Both the position numbers and the translations under genes were made by a program. Of a stretch of DNA of 64,000 nucleotides, positions 35,387 to 44,588 are shown piece by piece (position 1 is the stretch's first letter; each line of letters starts with the position of its first letter). The notes under the pieces were generated by a model. The model was not told where the DNA came from and did not search any database. It saw nothing but the letters and a program-made list of their open reading frames with translations. Origin of the DNA: Paraburkholderia tropica (GTDB taxonomy: Bacteria; Pseudomonadota; Gammaproteobacteria; Burkholderiales; Burkholderiaceae); NCBI RefSeq assembly GCF_900109265.1, contig NZ_FNZM01000004.1, positions 248,001-312,000 of the forward strand, read 5' to 3'.

Positions 35387-35731
35387 TCACTGGGTCGTGT
35401 TCGGCGAGGTGCTTTGCGGCATCGACTGCATGTTCCCGCTGTTGCCGTTTTTGCTGCCCGGCGCTGTCGCGGGTGCCTTGTTCGGCGTCGAGCCCGTGCC
35501 GGTGCCCATGCCGCCGCCCACGCCCGTGCTGCCAGGCGAGCCGTAGCCGCTGGTGTCGCCGTTCGCGCCGGTGCTGCCCGTGGCGGTATTCGGCGCCATG
35601 CCCGCCGCGCCCGCCGCCGTGCCGCCGCCCGCACCCACACCAGCCCCGCCTGAACCGCCGGCGGCGCAGGCTGCGCCGGAAATCGCCATCGCAAGAATCC
35701 ATGCTGCTGCCTTGATCGTCGGTTTGCTCAT
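35387..35731 (-). CDS. Secreted glycine/serine-rich small protein
   Basis: About 114 residues; two adjacent ATGs behind CAAGGAGAACG could be used. Signal peptide AAAWILAMAISGAACA ends at a cysteine-containing site, so it may be secreted or a lipoprotein (GAAC). The rest is low-complexity Gly/Ser/Thr/Asn sequence (GSGGAGVGAGGGTAAG, GGMGTGTGSTPNKAP). The function is unknown; such proteins are common in Burkholderia-type genomes. Confidence 0.65.
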   Translation of the reverse strand: MSKPTIKAAAWILAMAISGAACAAGGSGGAGVGAGGGTAAGAAGMAPNTATGSTGANGDTSGYGSPGSTGVGGGMGTGTGSTPNKAPATAPGSKNGNSGNMQSMPQSTSPNTTQ

Positions 35732-35904
35732 CATCGTTCTCCTTGAACGCGTTGTTTGCCGATGTTGTTTGCCGATATGCGACGCGCTGCCTGCCGATCA
35801 GAGACATTGCGCAACGCGACGCGCGGACACCTTTGCTAGCGCAAACGATGTGCCGCGCGAATCAACCCGGAAGCTCGCGGAGAAAATGAATGTTGAATGC
35901 GGAA

Positions 35905-35934
35905 ATAAAAACGGGCCCGCATGACGGGGCCCGT
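35905..35934 (-). terminator. Terminator of the esterase gene
   Basis: ACGGGCCC and GGGCCCGT (35911-35918, 35927-35934) form an 8-bp stem. On the minus strand the stem is followed by TTTTATTTCC, a usable T-run. Confidence 0.75.
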
Positions 35935-35991
35935 TCGAGGACACATTAACAGCAGGAAGGATGAGTGTGCGAACGAATCAGATTCAGCGAT

Positions 35992-36861
35992 TCACGCCAG
36001 ATGCGCGGGCCCATGCCAGCCGTTCTGATGAAACGCGGTGGCGAAGAACAACACCTGATAACGAATCGAATTCGACCAGTAGGTCCAGGTGTGGCCCCCG
36101 GGCCGCTCCGCGTAATCGTGCGGCACGCCCAACGCAATGAGTTTTTCGTGCAGCGTGCGATTCGATTGCACGAAGAAGTCGCTGACACCGCAATCGATCG
36201 TGAGCGCGATGTGCGCGTGTTCGAAATTGCTTGCGTCTTCGACGATGGCATTGCGAGTCCAGAAGTCCGCATGATGTGCGGGGTTGCCGAACACGCGGTC
36301 GATGCCGGGTTCATCTTCGCTATTACGCGGATCGACCGCGCCGCTAATGCTGCCCGCCGCGCCGAAGGTGTCCTGCCGGTCGAGCGCGATACGCAGCGCA
36401 CCAAAGCCGCCCATGCTCAGGCCCGTGATCGCGCGCGTTTGACGCGTGGCGATCGTGCGGAAATGCGTGTCGATCCACGACACGACTTCGGTGCCGATAT
36501 AGGTTTCGTAGCGGCTGGCCTGATCGAAGGGACTGTCGATATACCAGCTTTCGTGACCGCCGTCGGGCATCACGAGAATGACGTGATAGCGGTCCGCGAG
36601 TTTGCCGATCTGTGTATTCGAGGTCCAGTCCGCGTAATTGCCGCCGGAACCGTGCAGCACATAAACGACCGGATAACGCGTGGTGCCGTTGCCGCGACCG
36701 TAATCGGCGGGGAGGACCACCGTGGCGTCGAACGCACGATGCATGGCGGCGCTTGGGATCGAGACGATTTTCGTCTGGAACGCCCAGGCAGGCGCACTGA
36801 AGAACACGACAAGAAACAGCCAGAACACACGCAGGGGCCGGAACGCGCGGGCTTTATTCAT
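35992..36861 (-). CDS. Secreted esterase-D/mycolyltransferase-like alpha/beta hydrolase
   Basis: 289 residues with signal peptide MNKARAFRPLRVFWLFLVVF...APAWA. The mature protein is of the esterase D/antigen 85 type: YPVVYVLHGSGGNYADW (oxyanion), nucleophile elbow ITGLSMGGFGALR, acidic residue in ALTIDCGVSDFFV, and catalytic histidine in GGHTWTYW near the C-terminus. It should hydrolyse ester bonds in the periplasm or outside. The substrate is unknown. An ATG 60 bp upstream exists but would disrupt the signal peptide. Confidence 0.84.
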   Translation of the reverse strand: MNKARAFRPLRVFWLFLVVFFSAPAWAFQTKIVSIPSAAMHRAFDATVVLPADYGRGNGTTRYPVVYVLHGSGGNYADWTSNTQIGKLADRYHVILVMPDGGHESWYIDSPFDQASRYETYIGTEVVSWIDTHFRTIATRQTRAITGLSMGGFGALRIALDRQDTFGAAGSISGAVDPRNSEDEPGIDRVFGNPAHHADFWTRNAIVEDASNFEHAHIALTIDCGVSDFFVQSNRTLHEKLIALGVPHDYAERPGGHTWTYWSNSIRYQVLFFATAFHQNGWHGPAHLA

Positions 36862-36997
36862 GAGGGGTCGCTCTTGTTCAGATAGCCACGAAGGGCACGA
36901 CTTCAGCGACGACTCTAGCAACCGGCACTTACAACCAAATTTCGGCGAACCCTACGGCAACATTCGCAGCACTTTTCACGGCGCCCTGCACGCCCGC

Positions 36998-37324
36998 TCA
37001 ATCGCCGTTGCGCCGCCGACGCCGTAAGCGCCCTTGTGATTCGCCTTCGTGCAGCAGCCCCTTCTGACGCGGCGTGAGCGGGTCGTTCAAACAGGGCTCG
37101 GCGTCGAGTTCCTGCTCGAAGCGCTCCCAGATACCCGCGGGCGTATTGGCCGTGCCCACGCGCGTGCCGATCATCATGCGGACCTGATTCGCGCGGCTGA
37201 CGGTCGAGCGCAATCGATGAATCTCCCAGAGCAGCCGCAGCACCACGGGCAGCGGATGCCGGTCGTAAATATCGGCCAGCTCGGCTGCCGTGAGCGGAGG
37301 GAAATGACGATGATTTCGTCCCAT
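36998..37324 (-). CDS. Small protein of unknown function under a LexA box
   Basis: 108 residues beginning MGRNHRHFPPLTAAELADIY. It is basic; its middle region (LPVVLRLLWEIHRLRSTVSRANQVRMMIG) suggests helices, and the C-terminus is Arg-rich (GRLRRRRRNGD). No domain that I recognise, no signal or membrane segment. A 16-bp perfect LexA-type palindrome lies 28 bp before the ATG, so the gene is very likely induced in the SOS response. The basic tail could bind nucleic acid; this is inference only. Confidence 0.7.
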   Translation of the reverse strand: MGRNHRHFPPLTAAELADIYDRHPLPVVLRLLWEIHRLRSTVSRANQVRMMIGTRVGTANTPAGIWERFEQELDAEPCLNDPLTPRQKGLLHEGESQGRLRRRRRNGD

Positions 37325-37350
37325 GATTGCGTGTGGAATCCTGCGCCAGA

Positions 37351-37370
37351 TACTGTATATATATACAGGT
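37351..37370 (-). promoter_or_regulatory. LexA (SOS) box
   Basis: TACTGTATATATATACAGGT contains the perfect palindrome CTGTATATATATACAG and agrees with the E. coli and beta-proteobacterial LexA consensus in 18 of 20 positions. It stands 28 bp before the small unknown gene and should overlap its core promoter, so LexA would repress it until DNA damage. Confidence 0.85.
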
Positions 37371-37446
37371 TAGCACACGCTTGGGGCGTCCTGGGAGCGT
37401 CGTCGAGTCGTTATTCACGACACGGAAATGGGTGCATTACGCCCTT

Positions 37447-38658
37447 TTAATGCATCGCGTGCGCGTCCTTATCGATCGGCGGATGATGACTTCCATACAG
37501 GCGCAACGCCAACGCACACACCGCCGCACCCAGGCCGCCCGCCACGCCGCCAAAAGTGCCGAGCCACGCAATACCGAAGTCGTTGGCAATATGGTTGCCC
37601 AGCAGCGCACCCGCGCCGATGCCCACGTTATAGAGGCCGGAGTAGATCGACACCGCGAGATCGGCGGCATCGGGCGCGAGGCGCAGCACCCACGCCTGCA
37701 TGGCCAGCCCGAAACACACGACGGCGCCACCCCACACGGCCGTATGCACGGACAGCGTCACGATATTGAGCGCGCACGGAAACAGCACGAGCAGACAGAC
37801 GCAAATTGCGAATACAGACGCTCGCAGGAATTGTTCGGGACGCTGCGGAAACACGCGATTGAAACCGATCGCGGCCGGAATGCCGGCAGCGCCAAACAGA
37901 ATCAGCAAATAGGTAATACGGTCGTTGCTCTCGCGCCCCACATGATGAATGAACGGCTCGATATACGTGTACGACGTAAAGTGCGCGCACACCACGAGCA
38001 CCGTGATCAGATAAAGCGATACCAGCATCGGTTTTTTGAACAGCACCGGCAGGCTTTTAAACGAACCGGTCTGCTGGCTTTCGAGTTTTGGCAACGCGAA
38101 CCGCAGCATGAGCAGCGTCGCGGCGGCGGCGGCCGCAATCGCCAGAAACGTCTCGCGCCAGCCGAGCGTTTCGCCAATCACGCGGCCAAGCGGAATGCCC
38201 GCCACCATGGCGATCGATGTGCCCATGCCGAGCATGCCGAGCGCGCGACTTTTCTGACCGGGCGGCGCGAGCCGAACGACCAGCGAAACCGAAATCGACC
38301 AGAAAATCGCATGCGCGCACGCAATGCCGATTCTCCCGGCGACCAGCACGGGAAAATTCCATGCAACGCCGGTCAGGATGTGACTGGCAATAAATAAACC
38401 GAATACTCCGGTCAGCAACTTGCGGCGTTCGATATGGCGCGTCAGCAGCATCAACGGCAGCGAAGCCACGGCCACGGTCCACGCATAAATCGTCAGCATG
38501 AGGCCAACGTCGGTCGCCTTCATTTGAAGGCTGTCGCCGATCGCGCTGAGCAGCGCCACCGGGACGAATTCAGTCGTGTTGAAAATAAACGCGGATAGCG
38601 CCAGAACCAGCACGCCCCACCAGGCGTAACCGGATGCGCTCCGTTCAGGCGTCGACAT
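37447..38658 (-). CDS. SotB-like sugar efflux MFS transporter
   Basis: 403 residues from MSTPERSASGYAWWGVL; an earlier ATG eleven codons upstream is possible. Twelve-helix MFS protein: FIFNTTEFVPVALLSAIGDSLQMKATDVGLMLTIYAW at the N-terminus is typical of the SotB/YdeA sugar-efflux group, and the motif A-like loop is LLTRHIERRKLLTGVFGL. It probably exports sugars or related compounds across the inner membrane. No operon partner is seen. Confidence 0.85.
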   Translation of the reverse strand: MSTPERSASGYAWWGVLVLALSAFIFNTTEFVPVALLSAIGDSLQMKATDVGLMLTIYAWTVAVASLPLMLLTRHIERRKLLTGVFGLFIASHILTGVAWNFPVLVAGRIGIACAHAIFWSISVSLVVRLAPPGQKSRALGMLGMGTSIAMVAGIPLGRVIGETLGWRETFLAIAAAAAATLLMLRFALPKLESQQTGSFKSLPVLFKKPMLVSLYLITVLVVCAHFTSYTYIEPFIHHVGRESNDRITYLLILFGAAGIPAAIGFNRVFPQRPEQFLRASVFAICVCLLVLFPCALNIVTLSVHTAVWGGAVVCFGLAMQAWVLRLAPDAADLAVSIYSGLYNVGIGAGALLGNHIANDFGIAWLGTFGGVAGGLGAAVCALALRLYGSHHPPIDKDAHAMH

Positions 38659-38939
38659 AATCAATCTGGGGCGAGAAGCAAACAGCGGCAATTATCACGT
38701 AAAGCGCGTGCAAACCTGTTGCAGCGCGCAAAAATCCATCAAACGGACAAATTTACCGGTCTATAGCGCCCCAATAAACAGCCTTCATTTATTTCAGTTT
38801 GCGTAAGACGCAATCGCGAAAGCACGGGGGTTTGCGATCATTTTGTTACACCTCTTACCCCCGAACCTTGCATGCGTTACAGAGGCCTTTCAGGTTGGAA
38901 GTTATACTCAGCGCCGTATTAAAACCAATGAGCTCACTC

Positions 38940-39380
38940 ATGAAGAAATTCTTCCCGATGATGGCGATTGCAGCGCTGGCTGCCACGGCTTCGATTCCGG
39001 CAATGGCCGGCGACATGAACAATGCGCTGGGTGGCGCGCTCGGCGGCGTGGCCGGCGCAGCGCTGGGCGGCGCGGTGGGCGGCAGCACGGGCGCCGTGAT
39101 CGGCGGCGCAGTGGGCGGCGGCGCGGGCGGCGCAGTGACGTCGAACCGTCGCGAACGCACCGGCGCCATCATTGGCGGCGCACTCGGCGGCGGCGCGGGC
39201 ACGGCGGCGGGCAACGCCATGGGCGGCCGCACCGGCGGCCTCGTTGGCGCGGCGCTCGGCGGCGGCGCAGGTTCGGCGCTCGGCGGCAATATCTCGCGCT
39301 CGAATTCGTACGCAGACGATTACTCGCGCGGCTATCACGGCAAGCGTCACCACGGCAACAAGCATCGTCATTGGGACTGA
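38940..39380 (+). CDS. Secreted glycine-zipper protein
   Basis: 146 residues from MKKFFPMMAIAALAATASIPAMA, a signal peptide; an ATG four codons earlier is equally possible. The mature protein is made of Gly-zipper repeats (GGALGGVAGAALGGAVGG, GGALGGGAGTAAGNAMGG) and ends in a His/Lys-rich tail (YHGKRHHGNKHRHWD) that could bind metal. Such proteins are usually envelope proteins of unknown role. Confidence 0.75.
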   Translation: MKKFFPMMAIAALAATASIPAMAGDMNNALGGALGGVAGAALGGAVGGSTGAVIGGAVGGGAGGAVTSNRRERTGAIIGGALGGGAGTAAGNAMGGRTGGLVGAALGGGAGSALGGNISRSNSYADDYSRGYHGKRHHGNKHRHWD

Positions 39381-39489
39381 TGCCGCGCGCTCCGCATTGA
39401 GCGCGCGGTGAGCATGCAGTGAGTCCGCCGCTATCGCATTCGCTTATTGCGTAATGGCGTGAATGCGCGGATCACTCGCCACACATACA

Positions 39490-39527
39490 AAACGGCAAGG
39501 CGAATCGAATCGCCGTGCCGTTTTTTT
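39490..39527. terminator. Terminator between glycine-zipper and chemoreceptor genes
   Basis: AACGGCA-AGGCGA pairs with TCGCCG-TGCCGTT with one bulged position, followed by TTTTTT on the plus strand and preceded by AAAA-rich sequence, so it probably serves both convergent genes. Confidence 0.7.
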
Positions 39528-39550
39528 ATTCGAACCGAACGTGTGCGGTA

Positions 39551-41077
39551 TCAGGCGAGTCTGAACACGCCCACCGCCTCGCGCAATTCCACCGCCTGCT
39601 CGGCCAGTGCATGCGCGGCCGCCGACGCCTCTTCCACGAGCGCCGCATTCTGTTGCGTGACTTCGTCCATCTGCGTGACCGCCACATTCACCTGCTCGAT
39701 GCCGGTGCTTTGCTCCTGCGAAGCCGTCGCGATTTCGTCGATGATCGTCGTCACGCGTTGCACGGCGCCCACCATGTCCTCGATCACGCTGCCCGCGTCG
39801 TTCACGAGCGACGATCCGGCTTCGATGCGCTGCGCCGACGCTTCGATCAACTTCTTGATCTCCTTCGCCGCCGCGCCGCTGCGCTGCGCGAGCGTGCGCA
39901 CTTCCGAGGCGACCACGGCGAATCCGCGCCCTTCCTCGCCCGCACGCGCGGCTTCGACCGCGGCATTCAACGCGAGAATATTGGTCTGAAAAGCGATCCC
40001 GTCGATAACCGCGATGATATCGACGATCTCGCCCGAACTCGTCGAAATACCGCGCATGGTCTCGACCACTTCGGCCATCAGATCCTTGCCGCGCACTGCC
40101 GTGCCCGCCGCGTCGCTGGCCAGCAGCGCCGCCTGTTTCGCATTCGCCGCGTTCTGGCGCACCGTGGCCGTGATCTGCTCCATGCTCGCGGCCGTTTCCT
40201 CGAGCGAGGCCGCCTGTTCTTCCGTGCGCGACGACAAACCCTGATTGCCCGCCGCAATCTGCCCGCTCGCCGACGCCACGCCTTCCGCGTGTCCACGCAC
40301 CTGGCTCACCACGTTCACGAGGCTGCGCTGCATACCCTTGAGCGCGCCCAGCAGCAGCGCCGTTTCATCGTGTCCGCTTGCCCGCACCTCGAACGCGAGA
40401 TTGCCGTCGGCGACCGCGCTCGCACAATCGAGCGCGCGTGCGAGCGGCTTCGTTACGGTGCGGCTGAATAACCAGCTACCCGTCATCGACACGATCAGCG
40501 CGGCTACCATCAGCACCGCGCTGATCGCCGTCGCGCGGTGCGCCTGCTGCTCGGCATCGGCGGAAATCTGCGCGCTGTCCGCGGCGATCTTGCGGGCGGC
40601 CTGATCGAGCAGCGCAGCGGGCGCGCGGTCCACGCCGGCCACGGCATGATCGCCGGCCGTGGGATCGAAACCCGCCGCCTTGAATGCCGCGAAACCGTTG
40701 CGATAGCCCTCGCCCATCGTTGCGTGCGCGCTGGCGAATTGATCGATCAGATCGCGGCTTTCGCCTGCGGGCAGACTCGCCTTGAGTTGTGCGGCGAGCG
40801 TATCCACTTCGTGCTCGCGCGTTTGAAACGCAGACCAATGCTTGTCGAGCATCGCCGGGTCCTTACCGCGCAGCAGCGTGTCCTTCCATTCCTGAACCTG
40901 CACCTTGAACGCGAGCAGCGTGTTCGTCACGGCGCGCTCGTTCGCCACGCTGTTTTGCACCGTCGTGCCGTAAACGGTCAGCGACTGATTCAGCGAGTAG
41001 ATTCCATAGAACGCGCCCGCGAACATCAAGAGCAGCGCCGCTGCAAACGCGAGCGGAATCTTCAGGGTGAGCTTCAT
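39551..41077 (-). CDS. Methyl-accepting chemotaxis protein (Tar-like)
   Basis: 508 residues. A membrane helix near residues 8-30 is followed by a periplasmic sensor domain to about residue 185, a second membrane helix, HAMP and the cytoplasmic signalling domain with hairpin tip [27 protein letters not shown]. The C-terminus lacks an NWETF-type pentapeptide tether. The ligand is unknown. It sits next to a rhamnose uptake operon, but transcription is separate (terminator between them), so rhamnose sensing is only a possibility. Confidence 0.93.
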   Translation of the reverse strand: MKLTLKIPLAFAAALLLMFAGAFYGIYSLNQSLTVYGTTVQNSVANERAVTNTLLAFKVQVQEWKDTLLRGKDPAMLDKHWSAFQTREHEVDTLAAQLKASLPAGESRDLIDQFASAHATMGEGYRNGFAAFKAAGFDPTAGDHAVAGVDRAPAALLDQAARKIAADSAQISADAEQQAHRATAISAVLMVAALIVSMTGSWLFSRTVTKPLARALDCASAVADGNLAFEVRASGHDETALLLGALKGMQRSLVNVVSQVRGHAEGVASASGQIAAGNQGLSSRTEEQAASLEETAASMEQITATVRQNAANAKQAALLASDAAGTAVRGKDLMAEVVETMRGISTSSGEIVDIIAVIDGIAFQTNILALNAAVEAARAGEEGRGFAVVASEVRTLAQRSGAAAKEIKKLIEASAQRIEAGSSLVNDAGSVIEDMVGAVQRVTTIIDEIATASQEQSTGIEQVNVAVTQMDEVTQQNAALVEEASAAAHALAEQAVELREAVGVFRLA

Positions 41078-41302
41078 CGTCTATTCCTTGCAGTTGCCTT
41101 GTGCGGCGCGCCGGACGTGAATCGCCAGACAGCCAACGCCACGCCATGCTATCGGCATGGCGTTTGCAAAACTGAAGGGACCCGCCCGCGCAAAAGACGA
41201 CTATTTGCGCCATTCTCTTTGGTCAGACAAAACACTTTTCCTCAGTCGATAACAATCATAAAAAGGGCCGCAATTGCAGCATGAAATCAGGGGAAAAGGC
41301 GT

Positions 41303-41329
41303 GAAAAAAAGACCCGGCATCGCCGGGTC
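41303..41329 (-). terminator. Terminator of the rhamnose ABC transporter operon
   Basis: GACCCGGC-ATC-GCCGGGTC, an 8-bp stem, is followed on the minus strand by TTTTTTTCAC. It lies about 50 bp after the binding-protein gene. Confidence 0.85.
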
Positions 41330-41376
41330 GGTTTGTATCGCACTGAATCGCGCGACGTGTTCCTCTAATCGATCTT

Positions 41377-42384
41377 TCAGAAATTGAAATTGTCGATGTT
41401 CGATGCGTCGAACGTGGTGGGCGGTCCGAGAATCACTTCGCCGCTCTTGCCGACCGTGCGCTTGCCGAGTTTGCCCGCCTCGAACGTATCGCCTTCCTTG
41501 CCGGTGATCGTGCCCGAGGCGAGATTCGCCGCCGCATAAGCCGCGAGATAACCGAGTGCGCCCGGGTCCCAGAGCTGGAACGCCTTCACGGTGCCGTTCT
41601 TCACGAACGCGCGCATCTGGTTAGGCGTGCCGAGACCCGTGACTGCCACCTTGCCCTTGCTCGACGACGACGAGATATAACGCGCCGCCGCCGCGATGCC
41701 CACCGAAGTCGGCGCGACAATCGCCTTCAGATTCGGATACGCCTGCAGCAGACCTTGCGTTTCGACGAAGGACTTCTGGTCGTCGTCGTTGCCGTACGCG
41801 ATTTTCACGAGTTTCATCTTCGCGTATTCGGGCTTCTTCAATTCTTCCTGCATCCACTTGATCCACGTATTCTGATTCGTGGCATTCGGCGTGGCCGAAA
41901 GAATGGCGAATTCGCCTTCGTTGTTCATCAACTTCGCGACGAGTTGAATCTGGCCGCGTCCAATGCTTTCCGCGTTAGCCTGATTCACGAAGATCTGCCG
42001 GCCTTCGGGCGCCGTGTCGGAGTCGAAGGTCACGACCTTGATGCCTTGCGCCATCGCGCGCTTCAGATACGGCACGAGCGCGTTGGCGTCGTTAGCGGCA
42101 ATGACGATGGCGTCCTGACGCTGCGTGGTCAGCGTATTGATGTACGAGACCTGCGACGATGCGCCCGCATCCGACGGGCCGACAACCTTGCCGTCGCCCT
42201 TGAACTCCTTGATGGCATCCATGCCGCCGTTATCGGCGATCACTTCATACGGATTGTTGATCTGCTTCGGCACGAAGGCGATCTTCAAGCCTTCCTTGAT
42301 GCCGGCGGCGTGCGCGGTCAATCCCGCGCCCAACAGCGTCGCGCACAGCAGGGCCGTGCACATGTGACGTACTGGCTTCATCAT
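41377..42384 (-). CDS. rhaS: Rhamnose ABC transporter, periplasmic binding protein RhaS
   Basis: 335 residues, start MMKPVRHM behind CGAGGAGACACGTTC. A signal peptide (TALLCATLLGAGLTAHAAG) is followed by a type I sugar-binding fold (KIAFVPKQINNPYEVIADNGG). The sequence is close to RhaS-type rhamnose-binding proteins (GDGKVVGPSDAGASSQVSYINTL). Last gene of the uptake operon. The name is that of the transporter component, not the AraC regulator RhaS of E. coli. Confidence 0.88.
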   Translation of the reverse strand: MMKPVRHMCTALLCATLLGAGLTAHAAGIKEGLKIAFVPKQINNPYEVIADNGGMDAIKEFKGDGKVVGPSDAGASSQVSYINTLTTQRQDAIVIAANDANALVPYLKRAMAQGIKVVTFDSDTAPEGRQIFVNQANAESIGRGQIQLVAKLMNNEGEFAILSATPNATNQNTWIKWMQEELKKPEYAKMKLVKIAYGNDDDQKSFVETQGLLQAYPNLKAIVAPTSVGIAAAARYISSSSSKGKVAVTGLGTPNQMRAFVKNGTVKAFQLWDPGALGYLAAYAAANLASGTITGKEGDTFEAGKLGKRTVGKSGEVILGPPTTFDASNIDNFNF

Positions 42385-42517
42385 GAACGTGTCTCCTCGA
42401 TGGATGCCCGAAGCGATTCGGGCGCTTGTTGCTTCGCTTTTGCTTCGTGTTTTCCCAGCGGGTTTTGCTTGAATCAACAACCTCATAAACTACGCATGCG
42501 TGCTTGCAATCAGCGTT

Positions 42518-43540
42518 TCAGGCAGTCTGACGCGCAAGCGCGCGACGGTCTCGCAGCGTGCGCCAGCGCGCCGCCAGATTCGGAATCAGCACCGAGGCGA
42601 GCAGCAACGCGCCCGTCACAATAGTGAGCGTTTCGCTGGACACATCGGCGAGCGTCAGCGCATTCTTCAGCACGCCAACAATCAGCAGCGAAAGCAGCAC
42701 GCCGTACATCGAGCCTCGTCCGCCGAAAATACTCACGCCGCCAAACAGCACCGCCGCGATGACCGACAACTCGAAGCCTTCACCGTTGTCGCCGCGCGCA
42801 CTCGTAAAACGCAGCGTATAGACAATGCCCGCGAGCGCGCTCATCACACCGGACAGCACGAAAAGGCGAATCTTCACTTTCGCCACGTCGATGCCTGAAA
42901 ACGAGGCGGCCGTGCTGTTCGCACCGATAGCGTAGAGGCTGCGTCCGAAAGCGGTGGCTTGCAGCAGCAAGGTGAAAATCACGGCGCATGCGGCAACGAT
43001 CAAAAACGGCAGCGGAATAAACGTGCTGCCCAGATTGCTCATGCCGAACAACGTATAGGCCGGCGGAAAATCGGCAATTGCCTGGTCGCCGAGCAGCACA
43101 TACGCCAGGCCGCGAAACAGCGCGAGCGTGCCGATCGTCACTGCCAGCGAAGGCAGATTCAGCTTCACGATCACGAGCCCGTTGAAGAGGCCCGCGAGAC
43201 CGCCCGCCACGATCACGAGCACCATCGCGAGCGGCATCGGCACGCCCATGTGCCAGAGCACACCAAGCAACGCACTCGACGCGCCGAGCACCGACGCCAC
43301 CGAAAGATCGACTTCGGCCGCCACGATAATGAGCGTCATCGGCAAGGCCATCAGCGCGACTTCGGTGAGATCGGCAAGCACGTTGCTCAGATTCGCGCCC
43401 GTGAGAAACACATTCGAGAGCACGCGCCCCGCGATCAGCGAGATCGCGAGTATCGCCACGAGCAGCGTTTCCCAACTGAGCGGCAGACCCGCGCGACGCG
43501 TGAGCAAGGCCGAATCGGGTTTGGAAGCAGGTTTAGCCAT
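42518..43540 (-). CDS. rhaQ: Rhamnose ABC transporter permease RhaQ
   Basis: 340 residues of a BPD_transp_2-type permease with about ten membrane helices. The motif EVDLSVASVLGASSALLGVL and GGVSIFGGRGSMYGVLLSLLIVGVLKNALTLADVS are characteristic of ribose/rhamnose-type permeases. It pairs with the other permease encoded immediately upstream (overlap of 8 bp). Assignment as RhaQ rather than RhaP follows gene order. Confidence 0.86.
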   Translation of the reverse strand: MAKPASKPDSALLTRRAGLPLSWETLLVAILAISLIAGRVLSNVFLTGANLSNVLADLTEVALMALPMTLIIVAAEVDLSVASVLGASSALLGVLWHMGVPMPLAMVLVIVAGGLAGLFNGLVIVKLNLPSLAVTIGTLALFRGLAYVLLGDQAIADFPPAYTLFGMSNLGSTFIPLPFLIVAACAVIFTLLLQATAFGRSLYAIGANSTAASFSGIDVAKVKIRLFVLSGVMSALAGIVYTLRFTSARGDNGEGFELSVIAAVLFGGVSIFGGRGSMYGVLLSLLIVGVLKNALTLADVSSETLTIVTGALLLASVLIPNLAARWRTLRDRRALARQTA

Positions 43541-44588
43541 GATCGCGTTTCCTCATCATGCGTTTGGCGACGGAGCGGGCAAGCAGCGTGTCGGTGGTAA
43601 TCGCCGCAACGATCAGCGCGCCCTGAATGGCCTGCTCCCAGAACGGCGAGACGTGCAGCACGACGAGCGCGATGCTGATGACGCCGAGCACCAGCGCGCC
43701 GAGCGTCGCGCCCAGTATCGTGCCCACGCCGCCCGTGATCGCCACGCTGCCCACCACGGCGGCGGCCACGACCTGCAATTCGATGCCCTTCGCCGTGCTC
43801 GCATCCACGGTGCCGAATCGCGCGAGCCACAGCGCGCCCGCGAGTCCCGCAATCGCGCCGCTGATCATGAAGCCCATCGCCACGCGGCGTTCGACGTTGA
43901 TACCTGCGAGTCGCGCGGCTTCCGGATTCGAGCCGATCGCATAATATTCGCGGCCGGGACGGAATTGCTTGAGATACACCGAAAGCGCAATCAGCAGCAC
44001 GACGGCAATCAGCGCGAGCACCGGCACGCCGAGCAGCGAGCCCGTCGCGAGACGCGAGAACGCATCGGGCAGACTCGTCGCGTTGATCTGTCCGCCATGC
44101 ACCCACGCATAATCCGCACCGCGAAAGATGTACAGCGTCGAGAGCGTGGCGACCAGCGACGGCACGCGTCCCACCGCCACGAGCAGCGCGTTGATCGAAC
44201 CCGCCACCACGCCGATCGCCAGCCCCGCGAGCAGCGCGACGATTACGGGCATATGCGGAAACGCCACGTACAGACTGCCGACCGCATACGCGCTCACACC
44301 CACCGTCGAGCCCACCGAAAGATCGATGTGGCGCATCAGGATCACGATGGTCATGCCCGCCGTGAGCAAGCTCACGATGGAGACGTTGAGCAATACGTCG
44401 CGCAGATTCTGCAAATTGAGGAATTGCGGTTTCGCGAGCGAGGTGCCGCCGATAATCAGCAGCAGCACCACGAACAGCGTGGTCTCGCGGCTTTTCGCGA
44501 GCGCTTGCACCAGCGCCGACGCACTATTGCGCCGCGCGCGCGGCTCGCCGCCGTGCAAGGGATGGGGAGAAGTGGAATGACCCATCAT
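43533..44588 (-). CDS. rhaP: Rhamnose ABC transporter permease RhaP
   Basis: 351 residues; the ATG overlaps the ATPase stop codon by four bases (ATGA). Ribose-family permease motifs [24 protein letters not shown] and [25 protein letters not shown] are present. Together with RhaQ it should form the membrane channel. RhaP and RhaQ are distinct paralogues rather than one homodimeric permease. Confidence 0.86.
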   Translation of the reverse strand: MMGHSTSPHPLHGGEPRARRNSASALVQALAKSRETTLFVVLLLIIGGTSLAKPQFLNLQNLRDVLLNVSIVSLLTAGMTIVILMRHIDLSVGSTVGVSAYAVGSLYVAFPHMPVIVALLAGLAIGVVAGSINALLVAVGRVPSLVATLSTLYIFRGADYAWVHGGQINATSLPDAFSRLATGSLLGVPVLALIAVVLLIALSVYLKQFRPGREYYAIGSNPEAARLAGINVERRVAMGFMISGAIAGLAGALWLARFGTVDASTAKGIELQVVAAAVVGSVAITGGVGTILGATLGALVLGVISIALVVLHVSPFWEQAIQGALIVAAITTDTLLARSVAKRMMRKRDHG

